Positions 9,440 through 20,368 of a stretch of DNA of 64,000 nucleotides are shown piece by piece. Location: positions 1 to 64,000 of the forward strand of contig NZ_JADHDA010000002.1 in assembly GCF_015277735.1 (NCBI RefSeq), given 5' to 3'. A program made the translations under genes and the position numbers. The notes below the pieces were generated by a model that did no database searches, was not told the origin of the DNA, and saw nothing but the letters and a program-made list of their open reading frames with translations. The stretch's first letter is position 1; every line of letters begins with the position of its first letter. Origin of the DNA: Psychrobacter sp. NG254. Lineage in GTDB: Bacteria; Pseudomonadota; Gammaproteobacteria; Pseudomonadales; Moraxellaceae.

Positions 9440-10180
9440 TTATTTACGATCTAGATAAATCTGCGCCTCAGCTAAGCTTAGCGTACCTTCATAAATAGCA
9501 CGGCCGGTGATGATGCCTTCGATACAATCACCATAAGGCTTTAACAGTTCAATATCTTTCATATCAGTCACGCCGCCTGATGCAATCACTGGTAGGCCGC
9601 CTTCACGCGCTAAGTTTACGGTCTGCTCAACGTTGACGCCTTGCATCATGCCATCACGGGCAATATCAGTATAGACGATAGAGGAAACACCTACATCAGC
9701 GAAACGCTTGGCCAGCTCAGTTGCCTTGGTATCTGTGACATTCGCCCAACCATGGGTAGCAACCATACCGTCTTTTGCATCGATACCGACGATGATATGA
9801 CCACCGAACTCGCGGCACGCTTCAGCGACAAAATTAGGATCTTCAACGGCCTTTGTACCGATGATAATGTATGTCAGCCCTGCGGTAATATATTGCTCAA
9901 TGGTATTCATATTGCGCACACCGCCGCCTAATTGAATCGGCAGATTCGGATACGCCTTGGCAATATCGTTGACCACTTGTCTATGTACTGGCACGCCATC
10001 AAAAGCACCATTCAAATCGACCAAATGTAGTCGACGTGCGCCTTCATCGACCCAACGCGCTGCGACTGCTACTGGATCATCAGAGAATACCGTATCATCT
10101 TCCATACGGCCTTGTTTTAAACGTACACATTTACCATCTTTTAAATCAATCGCCGGGATAATAACAGGCACAGCACACAT
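9440..10180 (-). CDS. hisA: Phosphoribosylformimino-AICAR-P (ProFAR) isomerase
   Basis: Fourth step of histidine synthesis: isomerises ProFAR to PRFAR, the substrate of HisF/HisH. A 246-residue TIM barrel with the N-terminal [15 protein letters not shown] (catalytic D12), phosphate-binding LGGGVRN, GIDAKDG in the middle and ASGGVTD near the end. The start at ATG 10180 follows AAGGA at 7 bases; an in-frame TTG at 10201 overlaps no site and is rejected. hisH and hisB lie separately some 21 kb to the right, and hisF is not in this window, so the pathway genes are scattered. Confidence 0.95.
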   Translation of the reverse strand: MCAVPVIIPAIDLKDGKCVRLKQGRMEDDTVFSDDPVAVAARWVDEGARRLHLVDLNGAFDGVPVHRQVVNDIAKAYPNLPIQLGGGVRNMNTIEQYITAGLTYIIIGTKAVEDPNFVAEACREFGGHIIVGIDAKDGMVATHGWANVTDTKATELAKRFADVGVSSIVYTDIARDGMMQGVNVEQTVNLAREGGLPVIASGGVTDMKDIELLKPYGDCIEGIITGRAIYEGTLSLAEAQIYLDRK

Positions 10181-11256
10181 ATAGCATTCCTTATAAAGCA
10201 AAATAATAATAATAAATTTGGTTCATTACATTTTTGAAAACGAGATAGTCTTTAAGCATCATACAATAATAAAAAGCGTTACCAAAAAGCGACTTGGGCG
10301 ATACATGGCTAAAAAACCTGCCCCTAGATAGATGAAAAATAATAGAAAACAGGCAATCATAACCATAAGTTTTAGTGCGTAGATGTACCGCCAACATTCG
10401 TTAAATTCTATTACTGACTGGCAATTTTAGGTCAATTTAGCGTATAATCCTAGGTAAATTTTATTTGTTTCTGTGTGATAGTAGTTATGTGAAGCAACGA
10501 TGTATTATGGTTTTATTCAGTCATCACGACTGGTTAATACGACATGATGATTAGAATGGATCAAGCAATGGCTTAGTGTGACTGTATAAGATTGGCCAAT
10601 ATATTGCTAGATAGGACTGAATATGATTTTCAATCATCAGCTCTTTGACCTTCAATCCTACCGTATTAAACTCGACCAAATACCTCATAAACCTCTATCA
10701 CTGGTCAATCAAATTAAAACAGTTATGACCATATCTACAGCGGTTTGTAATGAGTAACTCTGACTTAAACCCGCTGAGATAGTTTGTCTTTTAACCAGTG
10801 TATCATCTACCTCAATAGATCGTTAGTTGACCACCGCTTTAAGCCATTTAGTGTCTTCAATAGCACTGATAAGGCAGATATGGCCAATGATACTGGTGTT
10901 ACAAGTTTTAAATTTCAATGAAACGTATGGTAAGACTGTCTGTTTATGAAGAACTCTCTTAAGCCACAAGCTTTGGCGATTGATTTTAATAAGATGGTCT
11001 TGGCATACACCTTGGTAGCCAGACGCCACTTTGGTAATTCGAATAAGACGTTAACGTGTTGTTAAGGAGTCTAAGGTCAGCGTTAATGCTCTTACTAGTA
11101 GTTATGATCATGCCATACCGTTGAAAAGATTTTGTCACTATTTCACTATGGAAATAGGAAGTCATTTTCTCTTTCGATAAATATGGCTGCTCATACTATC
11201 GATATACCACACAGGATGTCTGGTATCGTTTTAGACTATGGACTAAGTTTTCGCTT
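10181..11256. other. Long spacer before the nqr operon without a recognisable gene
   Basis: More than 1 kb between the divergent hisA and nqrA. No ORF longer than about 70 codons has a ribosome-binding site or recognisable product. A TATAAT at 10443-10448 with a poor -35 (TGGCAA, 18-base spacer) is the only promoter-like signal noticed reading right. The sequence may be a long 5' leader, an unannotated small RNA, or decayed sequence. Confidence 0.5.
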
Positions 11257-12609
11257 ATGATTACCATCAAAAAAGGTTTGGATTTGCCCATCACTGGTGG
11301 ACCCTCCCGCGAGATATCTGAGCACCAACCGACACATGTAGCCCTTGTTGGCTATGACTATGTAGGCATGAAGCCCACAATGAATGTCAAAGAAGGTGAC
11401 GTCGTAGCAAAAGGTCAGCCCGTTTTTGAAGACAAAAAACGTGCTGGCGTTATCTATACGGCCCCTGCTGCTGGCAAAGTCGTCGCGATCAAACGTGGCG
11501 ACCGTCGAGTGTTCGAAAGTCTTGTGATTGCGGTTGACCCAAATGGTGAAGAAGTAGACTTCGAGCGCTATGACTCACAGCAGCTTGCTGACCTAGACTC
11601 TGAAGTCGTTGAAACCCAATTGGTTGCCTCTGGTGAATGGACCGCGTTTCGTACGCGCCCCTTTAGCCGCGCGCCAGAACTTGGTGCTCGTCCACATGCC
11701 ATCTTTGTCACAGCAACGGATACCAATCCATTAGCCTTTGACCCGATGCTTGTGATCAATGAGCAGCTGCAAGCGTTCAACGATGGACTTGCCGTACTCT
11801 CTACGCTTAGTCCAAAGACTTTTGTCTGCCATCATGGTGATACTCAATTGACCCCTGTGGCAAAAACTGCTGTCAATAATACCACTGAGTATCACGGTTT
11901 TGCTGGTAAGCATCCAGCAGGTCTGGCAGGTACGCACATTCATTTCTTGCATCCTATCATGCGTGGCGTGAGTGTCTGGACGATTGGCTATCAAGACGTG
12001 ATTGCGATTGGTAAGCTATTTACCACCGGCCGTCTATATACGCCTCGCTTGATTAGCTTAGCAGGCCCATCTGTCAATAACCCACACTTAGTTATGACTG
12101 AGCGTGGCGCTGATATTACTGCCTTGACCAAAGGTCAGCTAGCAGCTGGCGAGAACCGTATCATTTCAGGTTCGGTATTGTCTGGTCGCAAAGTGTTTAG
12201 CAATATTGCCTATATCGGTCGTTTTCACAATCAGATCAGTGTACTGACGGAAGGTCATGAGCGCCCAGCGTTCCACTTCTTTACGCCAGGTAAAAACCGC
12301 TTCTCAAAGCTGCCTATCTATATCTCTCAGTTTTTTGGTGGCAAAAAGTACAACTTTACCACCACGAGTAATGGCTCACCGCGAGCGATGGTGCCAATTG
12401 GTGTCTATGAAGAAGTTATGCCTCAAGACTATCTACCAACCCAACTACTACGTGCATTAATTGTCGAAGACATGTTGGTCGCTGTTGATTTAGGCGTACT
12501 TGAGTTGGATGAAGAAGATTTGGCACTATGCACCTTTGTATCTCCTGGCAAATATGAATTCGGTGATATTTTGCGTGATAACTTAACGCGCATCGAACTG
12601 GAGGGCTAA
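11257..12609 (+). CDS. nqrA: Na+-translocating NADH:quinone reductase subunit A
   Basis: Peripheral cytoplasmic subunit of the sodium pump Na+-NQR, which oxidises NADH, reduces ubiquinone and exports Na+; NqrA is implicated in quinone binding. The 450 residues (Vibrio about 446) match from [12 protein letters not shown] through YVGMKPTM, the lipoyl-like segment, [18 protein letters not shown] and the C-terminal [17 protein letters not shown]. It is first in the operon nqrABCDEF, with nqrB only 5 bp downstream. The ribosome-binding site is weak. Confidence 0.97.
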   Translation: MITIKKGLDLPITGGPSREISEHQPTHVALVGYDYVGMKPTMNVKEGDVVAKGQPVFEDKKRAGVIYTAPAAGKVVAIKRGDRRVFESLVIAVDPNGEEVDFERYDSQQLADLDSEVVETQLVASGEWTAFRTRPFSRAPELGARPHAIFVTATDTNPLAFDPMLVINEQLQAFNDGLAVLSTLSPKTFVCHHGDTQLTPVAKTAVNNTTEYHGFAGKHPAGLAGTHIHFLHPIMRGVSVWTIGYQDVIAIGKLFTTGRLYTPRLISLAGPSVNNPHLVMTERGADITALTKGQLAAGENRIISGSVLSGRKVFSNIAYIGRFHNQISVLTEGHERPAFHFFTPGKNRFSKLPIYISQFFGGKKYNFTTTSNGSPRAMVPIGVYEEVMPQDYLPTQLLRALIVEDMLVAVDLGVLELDEEDLALCTFVSPGKYEFGDILRDNLTRIELEG

Positions 12610-12614
12610 CCACG

Positions 12615-13850
12615 ATGAAATTTTTACACAATATGTTCGATCGTATGGAGCCATCTTTTACCAAAGGCGGCAAACACGAAAAATACTATGCCATCTTTGA
12701 GATGTTTGATACGTTTTTGCGTCAACCAGACTCAACCACATATGCGTCATCACACGTACGCGACGGGATTGATCTAAAGCGCATTATGATTACTGTATGG
12801 CTATGTACTTTCCCAGCGATGTTTTGGGGTATGTACAATATCGGTCATCAAGCGCTAACGGCGGTTGCTCAGCTTGGCTTGCAGCCTGAAGGCTGGCGTA
12901 CGGTTATCACTAGCATGGCAGGCTATAACCCAGACAGTGTCTGGGCAAGTTTTGTCTACGGTGCCATGCAGTTCCTACCTATTTACCTTGTGACATTTGC
13001 CGTTGGTATTCTCTGTGAGATTATCTTTGCCGTGGTACGCGGGCATGAAGTCAACGAAGGCTTCTTTGTGACCTCGGTACTATTTGCACTATGTTTACCA
13101 CCAGATATTCCTTTATGGCAAGTTGCCTTGGGTATTATCTTTGGTGTGGTCGTAGCCAAAGAAGTATTCGGTGGTACAGGTAAAAACTTCCTTAACCCTG
13201 CCCTATCGGGTCGTGCATTCCTATACTTTGCTTATCCAGCCTATATGTCTGGTGACTCTGTATGGACAGCGGTTGATGGTTTTTCAGGAGCAACGCCTCT
13301 TGGTCTTGCGGCACTTGGTGTCTCTCCTCAAGATTTCGTCGACGTCTATGGCAATGCGATCACGTGGAGTGATGCATTCTTCGGTAACATGCAAGGCAGT
13401 ATCGGTGAAGTATCAACACTAGCAATCTTAATGGGTGCTGCTGTCCTATTATGGACGCGTATTGCCTCATGGCGCATCATGGCAGGTTGTGTGGTTGGTC
13501 TTGTGGCTACCTCACTTATCTTCAACATGATTGGCTCTAAAGACAACATGATGATGAACTTGCCGTTCTATTGGCACTTAGTCATCGGTGGTTTTGCCTT
13601 CGGTGCAGTGTTTATGGCAACTGATCCAGTGTCAGCTGCACATACCAATAAAGGCCGCTGGGCTTATGGTATCTTGATTGGTTTTATGACGGTATTGATT
13701 CGTGTCATCAACCCAGCTTTCCCAGAAGGCATCATGCTGGCCATTCTATTCGCCAACTTATTTGCGCCATTGTTTGATTACTTTGTGACCCAAGCAAACA
13801 TCAAACGCCAAACAGCTCGGAGGGTTCGTTATGTCCAAGCCCAAAAGTAA
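12615..13850 (+). CDS. nqrB: Na+-NQR subunit B
   Basis: Integral membrane subunit of Na+-NQR that carries covalently bound FMN (and riboflavin) and much of the Na+ path. 411 residues with about ten hydrophobic segments. The flavinylation motif SGATPLG places the FMN-bearing threonine at T227, the target of ApbE, whose gene lies downstream. The C-terminus overlaps nqrC by 20 bp, indicating coupled translation. Confidence 0.97.
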   Translation: MKFLHNMFDRMEPSFTKGGKHEKYYAIFEMFDTFLRQPDSTTYASSHVRDGIDLKRIMITVWLCTFPAMFWGMYNIGHQALTAVAQLGLQPEGWRTVITSMAGYNPDSVWASFVYGAMQFLPIYLVTFAVGILCEIIFAVVRGHEVNEGFFVTSVLFALCLPPDIPLWQVALGIIFGVVVAKEVFGGTGKNFLNPALSGRAFLYFAYPAYMSGDSVWTAVDGFSGATPLGLAALGVSPQDFVDVYGNAITWSDAFFGNMQGSIGEVSTLAILMGAAVLLWTRIASWRIMAGCVVGLVATSLIFNMIGSKDNMMMNLPFYWHLVIGGFAFGAVFMATDPVSAAHTNKGRWAYGILIGFMTVLIRVINPAFPEGIMLAILFANLFAPLFDYFVTQANIKRQTARRVRYVQAQK

Positions 13851-14733
13851 TAATGCGAAAACCATCAGTGTGGCACTAACGCTATGCTTGGTGTGTTCAG
13901 TATTAGTCTCAGCAGTTGCAGTTGGCCTAAAGCCAGCTCAGCTTGAAAACGCGCGTTTAGACCGTAACAAAAACATCCTGGTCGCGGCTGACATGTACGA
14001 TGCTGAGTCTGACACACAAGACGATGTCGCCGAACGATTCAAAGACTTTGATGTCGAGATTATTGACTTAAACAAAGGCAACTATGTCGATGATGCAACG
14101 CTAGCAGACGCAGGTATCCCTGATCGCAATGCTTATGACGCTAGTCAAGCGACTAAGAATCAAGCATTGAGTGACGACCTAGGTAACGATGATCCTGCGG
14201 GTATCGGTCGTAAGCCTAAATATGCCAAAGTCTATGTCAAAAAAGACGATGCTGGTCAACCTGAAGTCGTCGTATTACCTATTCAAGGTTACGGACTATG
14301 GGGTACTATCTATGGTTTCTTGACGCTTGAGAGCGACATGAATACCATCAAAGGTATCAGCTTCTATGAGCATAAAGAAACCCCAGGTTTGGGTGCTCGT
14401 ATCGAAGAGCCAGAGTGGCGCGCCAAGTGGACTGGTATCCAGTCTTATGATGAAAACGGTGAAGTTGCTACTGGTGTGACCAAAGCAGGTAATCCAAAAG
14501 ACAACTGGGTTGATGGTATCAGCGGTGCGACATTGACTAGTCGCGGTGTCAGTAACATGATTCAGTTTTGGTTAGGCGAGCAAGGTTATAAGCCTTATCT
14601 AGATATGCTGCGCAAAGAGGGTGGTCAGACAGTTGATAATGCAGAGACACAAGCAAATCAATCAAAGAAAACCGCTCAACCTAAAACCGAACTGGCAGCA
14701 AAACTACCAGTAGCAAACGGCAAGGAGGCTTAA
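13831..14733 (+). CDS. nqrC: Na+-NQR subunit C
   Basis: Membrane-anchored subunit with a periplasmic FMN-binding domain. One N-terminal transmembrane helix (about residues 12-33), then the FMN-binding domain with [10 protein letters not shown], flavin on T234. At 300 residues it is longer than Vibrio NqrC (about 257), mainly through a polar Q/K/T-rich tail after about residue 262. The ATG at 13831 follows GGAGGG and lies inside the end of nqrB. Confidence 0.96.
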   Translation: MSKPKSNNAKTISVALTLCLVCSVLVSAVAVGLKPAQLENARLDRNKNILVAADMYDAESDTQDDVAERFKDFDVEIIDLNKGNYVDDATLADAGIPDRNAYDASQATKNQALSDDLGNDDPAGIGRKPKYAKVYVKKDDAGQPEVVVLPIQGYGLWGTIYGFLTLESDMNTIKGISFYEHKETPGLGARIEEPEWRAKWTGIQSYDENGEVATGVTKAGNPKDNWVDGISGATLTSRGVSNMIQFWLGEQGYKPYLDMLRKEGGQTVDNAETQANQSKKTAQPKTELAAKLPVANGKEA

Positions 14734-14734
14734 C

Positions 14735-15406
14735 ATGGCTGACACTAAAAGTATTTTAACCTCGCCTGTCTTTGATAATAACCCTATTGCCCTACAGATT
14801 TTAGGTATCTGTTCGGCACTAGCGGTCACCACAAGCATGGCAAATGCCATGGTTATGTGTGTAGCATTGACACTGGTAACGGCATTTTCGAGCTTCTTTA
14901 TCTCGATTATTCGTAAACAGATTCCATCAAGTATTCGTATCATCGTGCAGATGACCATCATTGCCTCATTGGTTATCTTGGTCGATCAGGTACTAAAAGC
15001 TGTCGCTTACGATGTGAGCAAAGGCTTGTCAGTTTTCGTTGGTCTGATTATCACGAACTGTATCGTGATGGGCCGTGCTGAAGCGTTTGCTATGAGCAAC
15101 CCACCAGTACCGAGCTTTTTAGATGGTATTGGTAATGGTCTTGGCTACTCTGCGGTACTACTGTTCGTTGCCACTATCCGTGAGCTATTAGGCGCAGGTA
15201 CTTGGTTCGGTATCACTATTCTACAACCAGTGACTGACGGCGGTTGGTATATACCAAACGGCCTACTATTATTGCCACCGTCAGCATTCTTTATCATTGC
15301 TTTGTTCATTGTCATCGTCCGTATTTGGAAACCAGAACAGGTTGAAGAAGCTGAATTTGTAATGAAGCCGCAGTCTAAAGGCATGGCACATGGAGGCGGT
15401 CACTAA
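14735..15406 (+). CDS. nqrD: Na+-NQR subunit D
   Basis: Integral membrane subunit (223 residues, about six helices) that with NqrE forms the membrane electron path, including an Fe centre between NqrD and NqrE. It starts one base after the nqrC stop behind AAGGAGG. Its stop overlaps the nqrE start as TAATG. The short C-terminal tail ends in GGGH. Confidence 0.96.
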   Translation: MADTKSILTSPVFDNNPIALQILGICSALAVTTSMANAMVMCVALTLVTAFSSFFISIIRKQIPSSIRIIVQMTIIASLVILVDQVLKAVAYDVSKGLSVFVGLIITNCIVMGRAEAFAMSNPPVPSFLDGIGNGLGYSAVLLFVATIRELLGAGTWFGITILQPVTDGGWYIPNGLLLLPPSAFFIIALFIVIVRIWKPEQVEEAEFVMKPQSKGMAHGGGH

Positions 15407-16014
15407 TGGGACATTATGTTAGTTTATTTATAACCTCAGTCTTTATTGAGAATATGGCGCTTGCCTACTTCTTAGGTATGTGTACTTTCTTGGCAGTATC
15501 AAAGAAGGTTTCAACCGCTATTGGTCTTGGTGTTGCTGTCGTCGTCGTCATGGCGATTACGGTTCCATTAAACAACTTACTATTCCAGTTCATCCTAAAA
15601 GATGGTGCACTGGCATGGGCAGGTTTCCCTGATATCGATTTAAGCTTCTTAGGTTTGCTTAGTTATATTGGTCTTATTGCCGCTACCGTACAGATTTTAG
15701 AAATGTTCTTGGATAAGTTCGTTCCTAGTCTATACAACGCCCTTGGTGTTTTCTTACCACTCATCACTGTAAACTGCGCCATCTTAGGTGGTGTATTATT
15801 TATGGTTGAGCGTGACTATAACTTCGGCGAATCAGTCGTTTATGGTGTGGGTGCAGGTTTTGGTTGGGCATTAGCGATTACCGCATTGGCTGGTATCCGT
15901 GAAAAACTGAAATACTCAGACATCCCAGCACCGCTGCGTGGTCTTGGTATTACGTTTATCACCGTTGGTCTGATGTCACTTGGCTTTATGTCTTTCGGCG
16001 GTATGTCAATTTAG
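15406..16014 (+). CDS. nqrE: Na+-NQR subunit E
   Basis: Six-helix membrane subunit homologous to NqrD and inversely oriented in the membrane. 202 residues with typical stretches [14 protein letters not shown] near the N-terminus and TVNCAILGG in the middle, whose cysteines are the expected Fe ligands. Translationally coupled to nqrD by a one-base overlap. A 122-bp spacer with a strong hairpin separates it from nqrF. Confidence 0.96.
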   Translation: MGHYVSLFITSVFIENMALAYFLGMCTFLAVSKKVSTAIGLGVAVVVVMAITVPLNNLLFQFILKDGALAWAGFPDIDLSFLGLLSYIGLIAATVQILEMFLDKFVPSLYNALGVFLPLITVNCAILGGVLFMVERDYNFGESVVYGVGAGFGWALAITALAGIREKLKYSDIPAPLRGLGITFITVGLMSLGFMSFGGMSI

Positions 16015-16069
16015 ACCGCTAAGCTTAAACACTTATTTAGCGATTTGACCTATTTAATTCATTTATTCG

Positions 16070-16113
16070 GTAGGGGTTCAGAAAAACGTTATGACGTTCT
16101 TTCGCTCCCCTAC
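16070..16113 (+). promoter_or_regulatory. Intercistronic hairpin between nqrE and nqrF
   Basis: GTAGGGG (16070-16076) pairs with CCCCTAC (16107-16113), and inside it AACGT (16085-16089) pairs with ACGTT (16094-16098). There is no T-run behind it, so it is not a standard terminator. It may stabilise the upstream mRNA, be an RNase processing site, or tune nqrF expression. It lies 24 bp before the nqrF ATG. Confidence 0.55.
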
Positions 16114-16136
16114 TCCATAGATTAAGGATACCTACC

Positions 16137-17372
16137 ATGGATTACGCTACGGCGATTGGTGGCGTTGCTATGTTTACCTTGATCATCATGGGCCTTGTCG
16201 CCATTATTTTGGCGGCGCGCTCAAGACTGGTCAGTTCAGGCGATGTTACCATCCATATCAATGATAATTCCGATAATGACGTCGTGACACCAGCGGGCGG
16301 TAAACTACTGCAAACACTTGCGAGCGAAGGTATTTTCTTATCTTCAGCATGTGGTGGCGGTGGTACCTGTGCGCAGTGTCGTTGCCGCGTTATTGAAGGC
16401 GGCGGTTCGATCTTGCCGACTGAAGAAGGCTATTTTACTCAAGGCGAAATCCGCAATCACATGCGCTTAGCTTGTCAGGTAGCTGTTAAGCAAGACATGA
16501 AAATCGAGATTGACCCTGAGTTTTTTGATGTACAAAAATGGGAATGTGAGGTTGTCTCTAATGATAACGTTGCCACCTTCATTAAAGAGCTGGTACTAAA
16601 AATCCCTGAAGGCGAAGAAGTTAACTTCCGCGCTGGTGGTTATGTACAGCTAGAAGCGCCACCACATGAAGTGCACTATAAAGACTTTGATGTTGCAGAA
16701 GAATATCGCGAAGATTGGGAAAAATTTGGTATCTTCAACTATGTATCAAAAGTTGATGAGCCTGTTATCCGTGCTTATTCAATGGCCAACTATCCTGAAG
16801 AAAAAGGTCTTATCAAGTTCAATATTCGTATCGCAAGCCCACCACCACGTGGTCCAGATGGTATCCCACCAGGTAAGATGTCTTCTTGGACATTTAGCTT
16901 AAAGCCTGGCGATAAAGTAACGGTATCAGGTCCTTACGGTGAGTTCTTTGCTAAGAAAACTGAAGCTGAAATGATCTTCGTCGGTGGTGGTGCAGGTATG
17001 GCACCAATGCGCTCGCACATTTTCGATCAGCTTAAGCGTTTGAATACAGACCGTAAAATCAGTTTTTGGTATGGTGCACGTTCTATTCGCGAGATGTTCT
17101 ACGTTGAAGACTATGATCAACTTCAAGAAGATTTTTCTAACTTTGAGTGGCATGTGGCATTATCAGATCCGCTTCCTGAAGACAACTGGACAGGCTACAC
17201 CGGCTTTATCCATAACGTCTTATTAGAAGAGTATCTGAAAGGTCATCCAAACCCAGAAGACTGTGAATATTACATGTGTGGGCCACCGATGATGAATGCT
17301 GCAGTCATCGACATGCTACATAGCATGGGTGTTGAAGATGAAAACATCATGCTTGATGACTTCGGTGGTTAA
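16137..17372 (+). CDS. nqrF: Na+-NQR subunit F, NADH-oxidising subunit
   Basis: Electron entry subunit of Na+-NQR: NADH reduces FAD, then a 2Fe-2S cluster. 411 residues: an N-terminal membrane helix (about 5-26), a plant-type ferredoxin domain with cluster ligands C72, C78, C81 and C113, an FAD domain with RAYSMANYP, and an NAD domain with [13 protein letters not shown] and the C-terminal [18 protein letters not shown] at 16124-16128 supports the start. Last structural gene of the pump operon, followed by a terminator. Confidence 0.97.
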   Translation: MDYATAIGGVAMFTLIIMGLVAIILAARSRLVSSGDVTIHINDNSDNDVVTPAGGKLLQTLASEGIFLSSACGGGGTCAQCRCRVIEGGGSILPTEEGYFTQGEIRNHMRLACQVAVKQDMKIEIDPEFFDVQKWECEVVSNDNVATFIKELVLKIPEGEEVNFRAGGYVQLEAPPHEVHYKDFDVAEEYREDWEKFGIFNYVSKVDEPVIRAYSMANYPEEKGLIKFNIRIASPPPRGPDGIPPGKMSSWTFSLKPGDKVTVSGPYGEFFAKKTEAEMIFVGGGAGMAPMRSHIFDQLKRLNTDRKISFWYGARSIREMFYVEDYDQLQEDFSNFEWHVALSDPLPEDNWTGYTGFIHNVLLEEYLKGHPNPEDCEYYMCGPPMMNAAVIDMLHSMGVEDENIMLDDFGG

Positions 17373-17400
17373 GCAAAGCAGTAAACTGAATAACATATAT

Positions 17401-17431
17401 AAAGAGAGTCTCAATTGAGGCTCTTTTTTTT
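17401..17431 (+). terminator. Terminator after nqrF
   Basis: AAAGAGAGTCTC (17401-17412), an AATT loop and GAGGCTCTTTTT form a 12-bp stem, allowing two G-U pairs, that runs into a T-tract. It ends the nqrABCDEF transcript before the dehydrogenase gene. Confidence 0.88.
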
Positions 17432-17538
17432 GTATTTTTTCTAGATACAATTGTGGTTGTTGAGACTACAAATCTAATTGGTAGACTGGCTTTATTATCC
17501 TATATGATGAGCTATCTAACCATTAAGAAAGGATGCTT

Positions 17539-18339
17539 ATGAAAACGAAATACAAAGATCTCACCATTTGGATTACAGGTGCCTCTAGCGGTATTGGAGA
17601 AGCCCTTGCCATTGCCTTTGCCAAAAAAGGTGCTCGGATTATTTTAAGTGGACGCGATCAGGAAAGATTAGACACAGTCAAACAACGCTGCAAGCGTCCT
17701 AACACACATATTGTCATTCCCTTTGATATCAGTGATGCCAGTCAAGCAAAATCTGCTTATGAGATGGCGATAGCACAAGCAGGAAAGATCGATTGGCTGA
17801 TTAACAATGCCGGTATCAGTCAACGCGCGCTCATCATGGATACCGAGGAAGAGGTCGAACGTCAAATCATGGAGATAGATTACTTTGCCCAGACTCGCCT
17901 GACACGATTGGTGCTACCAGATATGATCACACAAGGTGGCGGCAAAGTGGTTATGGTATCCAGCGTAGCAGGCCTGTTAGGGACTCAGTATCGCGGTGCG
18001 TATGGTGCTGCCAAAGCGGCGCTGCATATGTGGGCAAACAGCTTGCGTGCTGAATTACATGAGCAAGGGATAGAGGTTGCCACCATATTCCCAGGATTTA
18101 TCCAGACCAATGTTTCTATCAATGCCTTAACAGGTGACGGTAGCGCACAAGGTACGATGGATGATGCCACCAAGAAAGGGTTGACTGCGACAGAATTTGC
18201 CAAACAGGTTGTTAAGGCGCTCACAAAAGGTGAAGAATACATCATCGTTGCTGGCAAAAAAGAAAAGCTGGCAACCCGAGTCAACCGTGTGTCACCGCCC
18301 AAACTCTATAAGCTGATTCGTGAATCACAGGTCACCTAA
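17539..18339 (+). CDS. Short-chain dehydrogenase/reductase
   Basis: A 266-residue classical SDR oxidoreductase with the NAD(P)-binding motif TGASSGIG (about residues 12-19), NNAG near 91 and the catalytic YxxxK as YGAAK. A serine precedes it in MVSSVAG. The substrate is unknown; the overall look resembles the DltE/DHRS7-like group. Start at 17539 behind AAAGGA at 5 bases; an ATG two codons upstream overlaps this site. It sits between nqrF and apbE but both flanks carry hairpins, so a link to the Na+ pump is not shown. Confidence 0.88.
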   Translation: MKTKYKDLTIWITGASSGIGEALAIAFAKKGARIILSGRDQERLDTVKQRCKRPNTHIVIPFDISDASQAKSAYEMAIAQAGKIDWLINNAGISQRALIMDTEEEVERQIMEIDYFAQTRLTRLVLPDMITQGGGKVVMVSSVAGLLGTQYRGAYGAAKAALHMWANSLRAELHEQGIEVATIFPGFIQTNVSINALTGDGSAQGTMDDATKKGLTATEFAKQVVKALTKGEEYIIVAGKKEKLATRVNRVSPPKLYKLIRESQVT

Positions 18340-18396
18340 GTTTGGTCATCAACCAAATTGTCACTTAACGTTGTCATCATGGGTACTTTTGGGTTT

Positions 18397-18435
18397 AAGG
18401 GGTGTAAAATAAGCAAGGCTTGTTTTATACCCCTT
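18397..18435 (+). promoter_or_regulatory. Long hairpin in the apbE leader
   Basis: AAGGGGTGTAAAATAAG (18397-18413) pairs over all 17 positions, with two G-U pairs, with CTTGTTTTATACCCCTT (18419-18435) around a CAAGG loop. The following CTCATTTTT is an imperfect T-tract. It could terminate the dehydrogenase transcript or act as a leader structure 28 bp before apbE. Confidence 0.6.
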
Positions 18436-18463
18436 CTCATTTTTGCACCATACTGACTATATT

Positions 18464-19594
18464 ATGAAAAATACAATACCTCGCTCACTTCCCAAAAAAA
18501 CCACCAAAAACGCTTTGTTTGGCATTGTTAGTCTTGCCAGCATCGTAAGCCTCAGCGCTTGTCAACAAACACCAGATTATGACTATCTGATTGGTGAGAC
18601 CATGGGTACAAGCTATCATATTAGCTATCAGCTACCTGAAGATGCAGATGAAGCTGCCATAAAAGCATCAATCGATGAGCGTCTAAAACAAATCAATGAC
18701 AGCATGTCGACTTATCAAAGCGATTCAACCATATCCAAGTTCAATCAACTGGGCAAAGAGACACCCATCACTATCGATGCAGATTTTAGTCGCGTGCTCG
18801 ACGTCTCACGTATCGTCTATGAACAATCTGGCGGTGCTTTTGATCCCACTGTGATGCCATTGGTAGAAACGTGGGGGTTTGGCAGTACCATGACCGTTGA
18901 TCGCTTACAAAGCCCACCCACTGCCGTTGAGATTGCCCAAGCAAAAGCATTGGTCGATTTTGAGAGTGTCGTGCAAAAAGATAAAACCGTTTATAAGACC
19001 AAAGACGGTGTCGGTCTTGATTTCTCAGCAGTTGCCAAAGGCTATGGCGTCGATGTCATCGCTGACGTATTGAGAGAGGATTATAAGATTCGCAATTATA
19101 TGGTTGAGATTGGTGGAGAGATTTCGACTTCTGGTGTGAACAACCAACAGCAGCCATGGCAAATTGCGATTGATGCGCCTATCGAAGGCAGCACCGTGAG
19201 CGAGCGCCAAAGCATCTCTGCGATTCGCCAACCAAAAAACACAGCGACCCAAATGCATCTGGCAACCTCTGGTAACTATCGCAATTCTGTTATATTCAAT
19301 GGCAAACGCTATAGTCATACCATTGACCCGACCACTGGAGAGCCTATCGCTGGTGGTGCACCCTCAGTCACGGTGGCAGCGGACTCCGTCGCACTGGCTG
19401 ATGCTTGGGCCACCGCGCTCACTGCTATGCCCTATCACAAAGCAGTGGAGGTCGCTAAAGCACAAAATCTAGCGGCTATGTTTGTCGTGTTGACTGATCG
19501 AGCAAAAGCCGATGGTTCTGATGAGAGTATCGATGACTGGCAAGTGATACAAACCCCTGCCATGCAGGCATTGCGTGCTGATAAAAAACCTTAG
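18464..19594 (+). CDS. apbE: FAD:protein FMN transferase, lipoprotein
   Basis: Periplasmic Mg2+-dependent enzyme that transfers FMN from FAD onto threonines of NqrB and NqrC, needed to mature the Na+ pump. 376 residues: a basic N-region, hydrophobic stretch and lipobox LSAC with lipid-bearing C33, then the ApbE domain with GTSYHISY, GAFDPTVMPLVETWGFG, DFSAVAKGYGVDVIAD and HTIDPTTGEPI. The start is ATG 18464; an in-frame TTG at 18443 would only lengthen the signal peptide. The ribosome-binding site is weak. The gene position downstream of nqr is conserved in many Na+-NQR bacteria. Confidence 0.95.
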   Translation: MKNTIPRSLPKKTTKNALFGIVSLASIVSLSACQQTPDYDYLIGETMGTSYHISYQLPEDADEAAIKASIDERLKQINDSMSTYQSDSTISKFNQLGKETPITIDADFSRVLDVSRIVYEQSGGAFDPTVMPLVETWGFGSTMTVDRLQSPPTAVEIAQAKALVDFESVVQKDKTVYKTKDGVGLDFSAVAKGYGVDVIADVLREDYKIRNYMVEIGGEISTSGVNNQQQPWQIAIDAPIEGSTVSERQSISAIRQPKNTATQMHLATSGNYRNSVIFNGKRYSHTIDPTTGEPIAGGAPSVTVAADSVALADAWATALTAMPYHKAVEVAKAQNLAAMFVVLTDRAKADGSDESIDDWQVIQTPAMQALRADKKP

Positions 19595-19739
19595 CAACGT
19601 TATATGTCTGAAACAAGAGAGTACGATAACGCACAACGAGCGACACCAAAATTTGTTATACTAAATTATCGTTGATATCGAAGACAGAGTGCTTTGTTTC
19701 GTCTCAACTGTCCCACTTTTAAAAAACGAGGTTTCCTCT

Positions 19740-19985
19740 ATGCTTAGCCAATTGCTTCCCATGCTTGCCATTACCTTTACCGTCTTTGTCCTATTTTTTA
19801 TCTTTATGGGTGTTGGTTATATGGTCAAAAAAAAGCCGCTTAGAGGATCTTGTGGCGGTGTCGCTAAACTGATGGGCAACGAAAAATGCTCATACTGCGG
19901 CGATGATCCTAACAAATGCGACTCTATCATTTCTGAACAACAAGAAAATGCATTGAGAGCTGCGCAGTTGGGCAAGCCCGTATAA
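19740..19985 (+). CDS. nqrM: Na+-NQR maturation factor NqrM
   Basis: Small membrane protein (81 residues, DUF539) needed to insert the Fe centre of Na+-NQR between NqrD and NqrE. One transmembrane helix (about residues 7-28) is followed by a cysteine-rich tail with C38, C50, C53 and C60 in SCGG, CSYC and NKCD, the proposed iron ligands. The start at 19740 fits the family; upstream in-frame codons would add an untypical extension. It follows apbE by 145 bp, so all known maturation genes for the pump except SDH-type factors are here. Confidence 0.92.
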   Translation: MLSQLLPMLAITFTVFVLFFIFMGVGYMVKKKPLRGSCGGVAKLMGNEKCSYCGDDPNKCDSIISEQQENALRAAQLGKPV

Positions 19986-20039
19986 GACTATCACCGGTTA
20001 CCGGACACAGATAGTATTTAGCTAACATCTGTTCTTATA

Positions 20040-20080
20040 ATAGCGCCAAGTCGTCCGAAGATGACTTGGCGCTATTTTAT
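20040..20080 (+). terminator. Terminator after nqrM
   Basis: ATAGCGCCAAGTC (20040-20052) and GACTTGGCGCTAT (20063-20075) form a perfect 13-bp stem with a 10-base loop, followed by TTTATT. Confidence 0.85.
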
Positions 20081-20280
20081 TACCCGAAGCCTTTATAATC
20101 GGCTATCGTATCCAGCGTTTAAAGTAAACATTACTATATTAAGGTGCACTCTCACTATCTATACGAGCATTTCATGCTAATTAATAGCAGAAATATGAGC
20201 AAATACTTTCATAAAAAACTCTTCAAATGTTCTCTATTTTATCTAGGCTAACCGCTAGTCTCTTGTTACACTCTCTATGA

Positions 20281-20308
20281 TGTTGTTTGATAGGTGTTGT
20301 TTGATAAG
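20281..20308. repeat. Two tandem 14-bp units before the transporter gene
   Basis: TGTTGTTTGATA occurs at 20281-20292 and again at 20295-20306, spaced as a 14-bp direct repeat, 60-90 bp before the transporter start. It could be slippage or a paired binding site. Confidence 0.4.
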
Positions 20309-20368
20309 CGGCGATGTGTCGGCGATGTTGAATAACGTGTCTTTTTTCGCTGCTATCGTTGTATTGCT

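Noticed and set aside
10823..11029. A 68-codon leftward ORF in the spacer before nqrA
   Set aside because: No ribosome-binding site, no recognisable motif, and a composition no different from the spacer.
9337..17552. Identical 14-mer AAAGGATGCTTATG at the starts of the MscS-like (minus) and SDR (plus) genes as a shared regulatory element
   Set aside because: It covers only the ribosome-binding site and start codon; flanks differ, so convergence is the simpler explanation.
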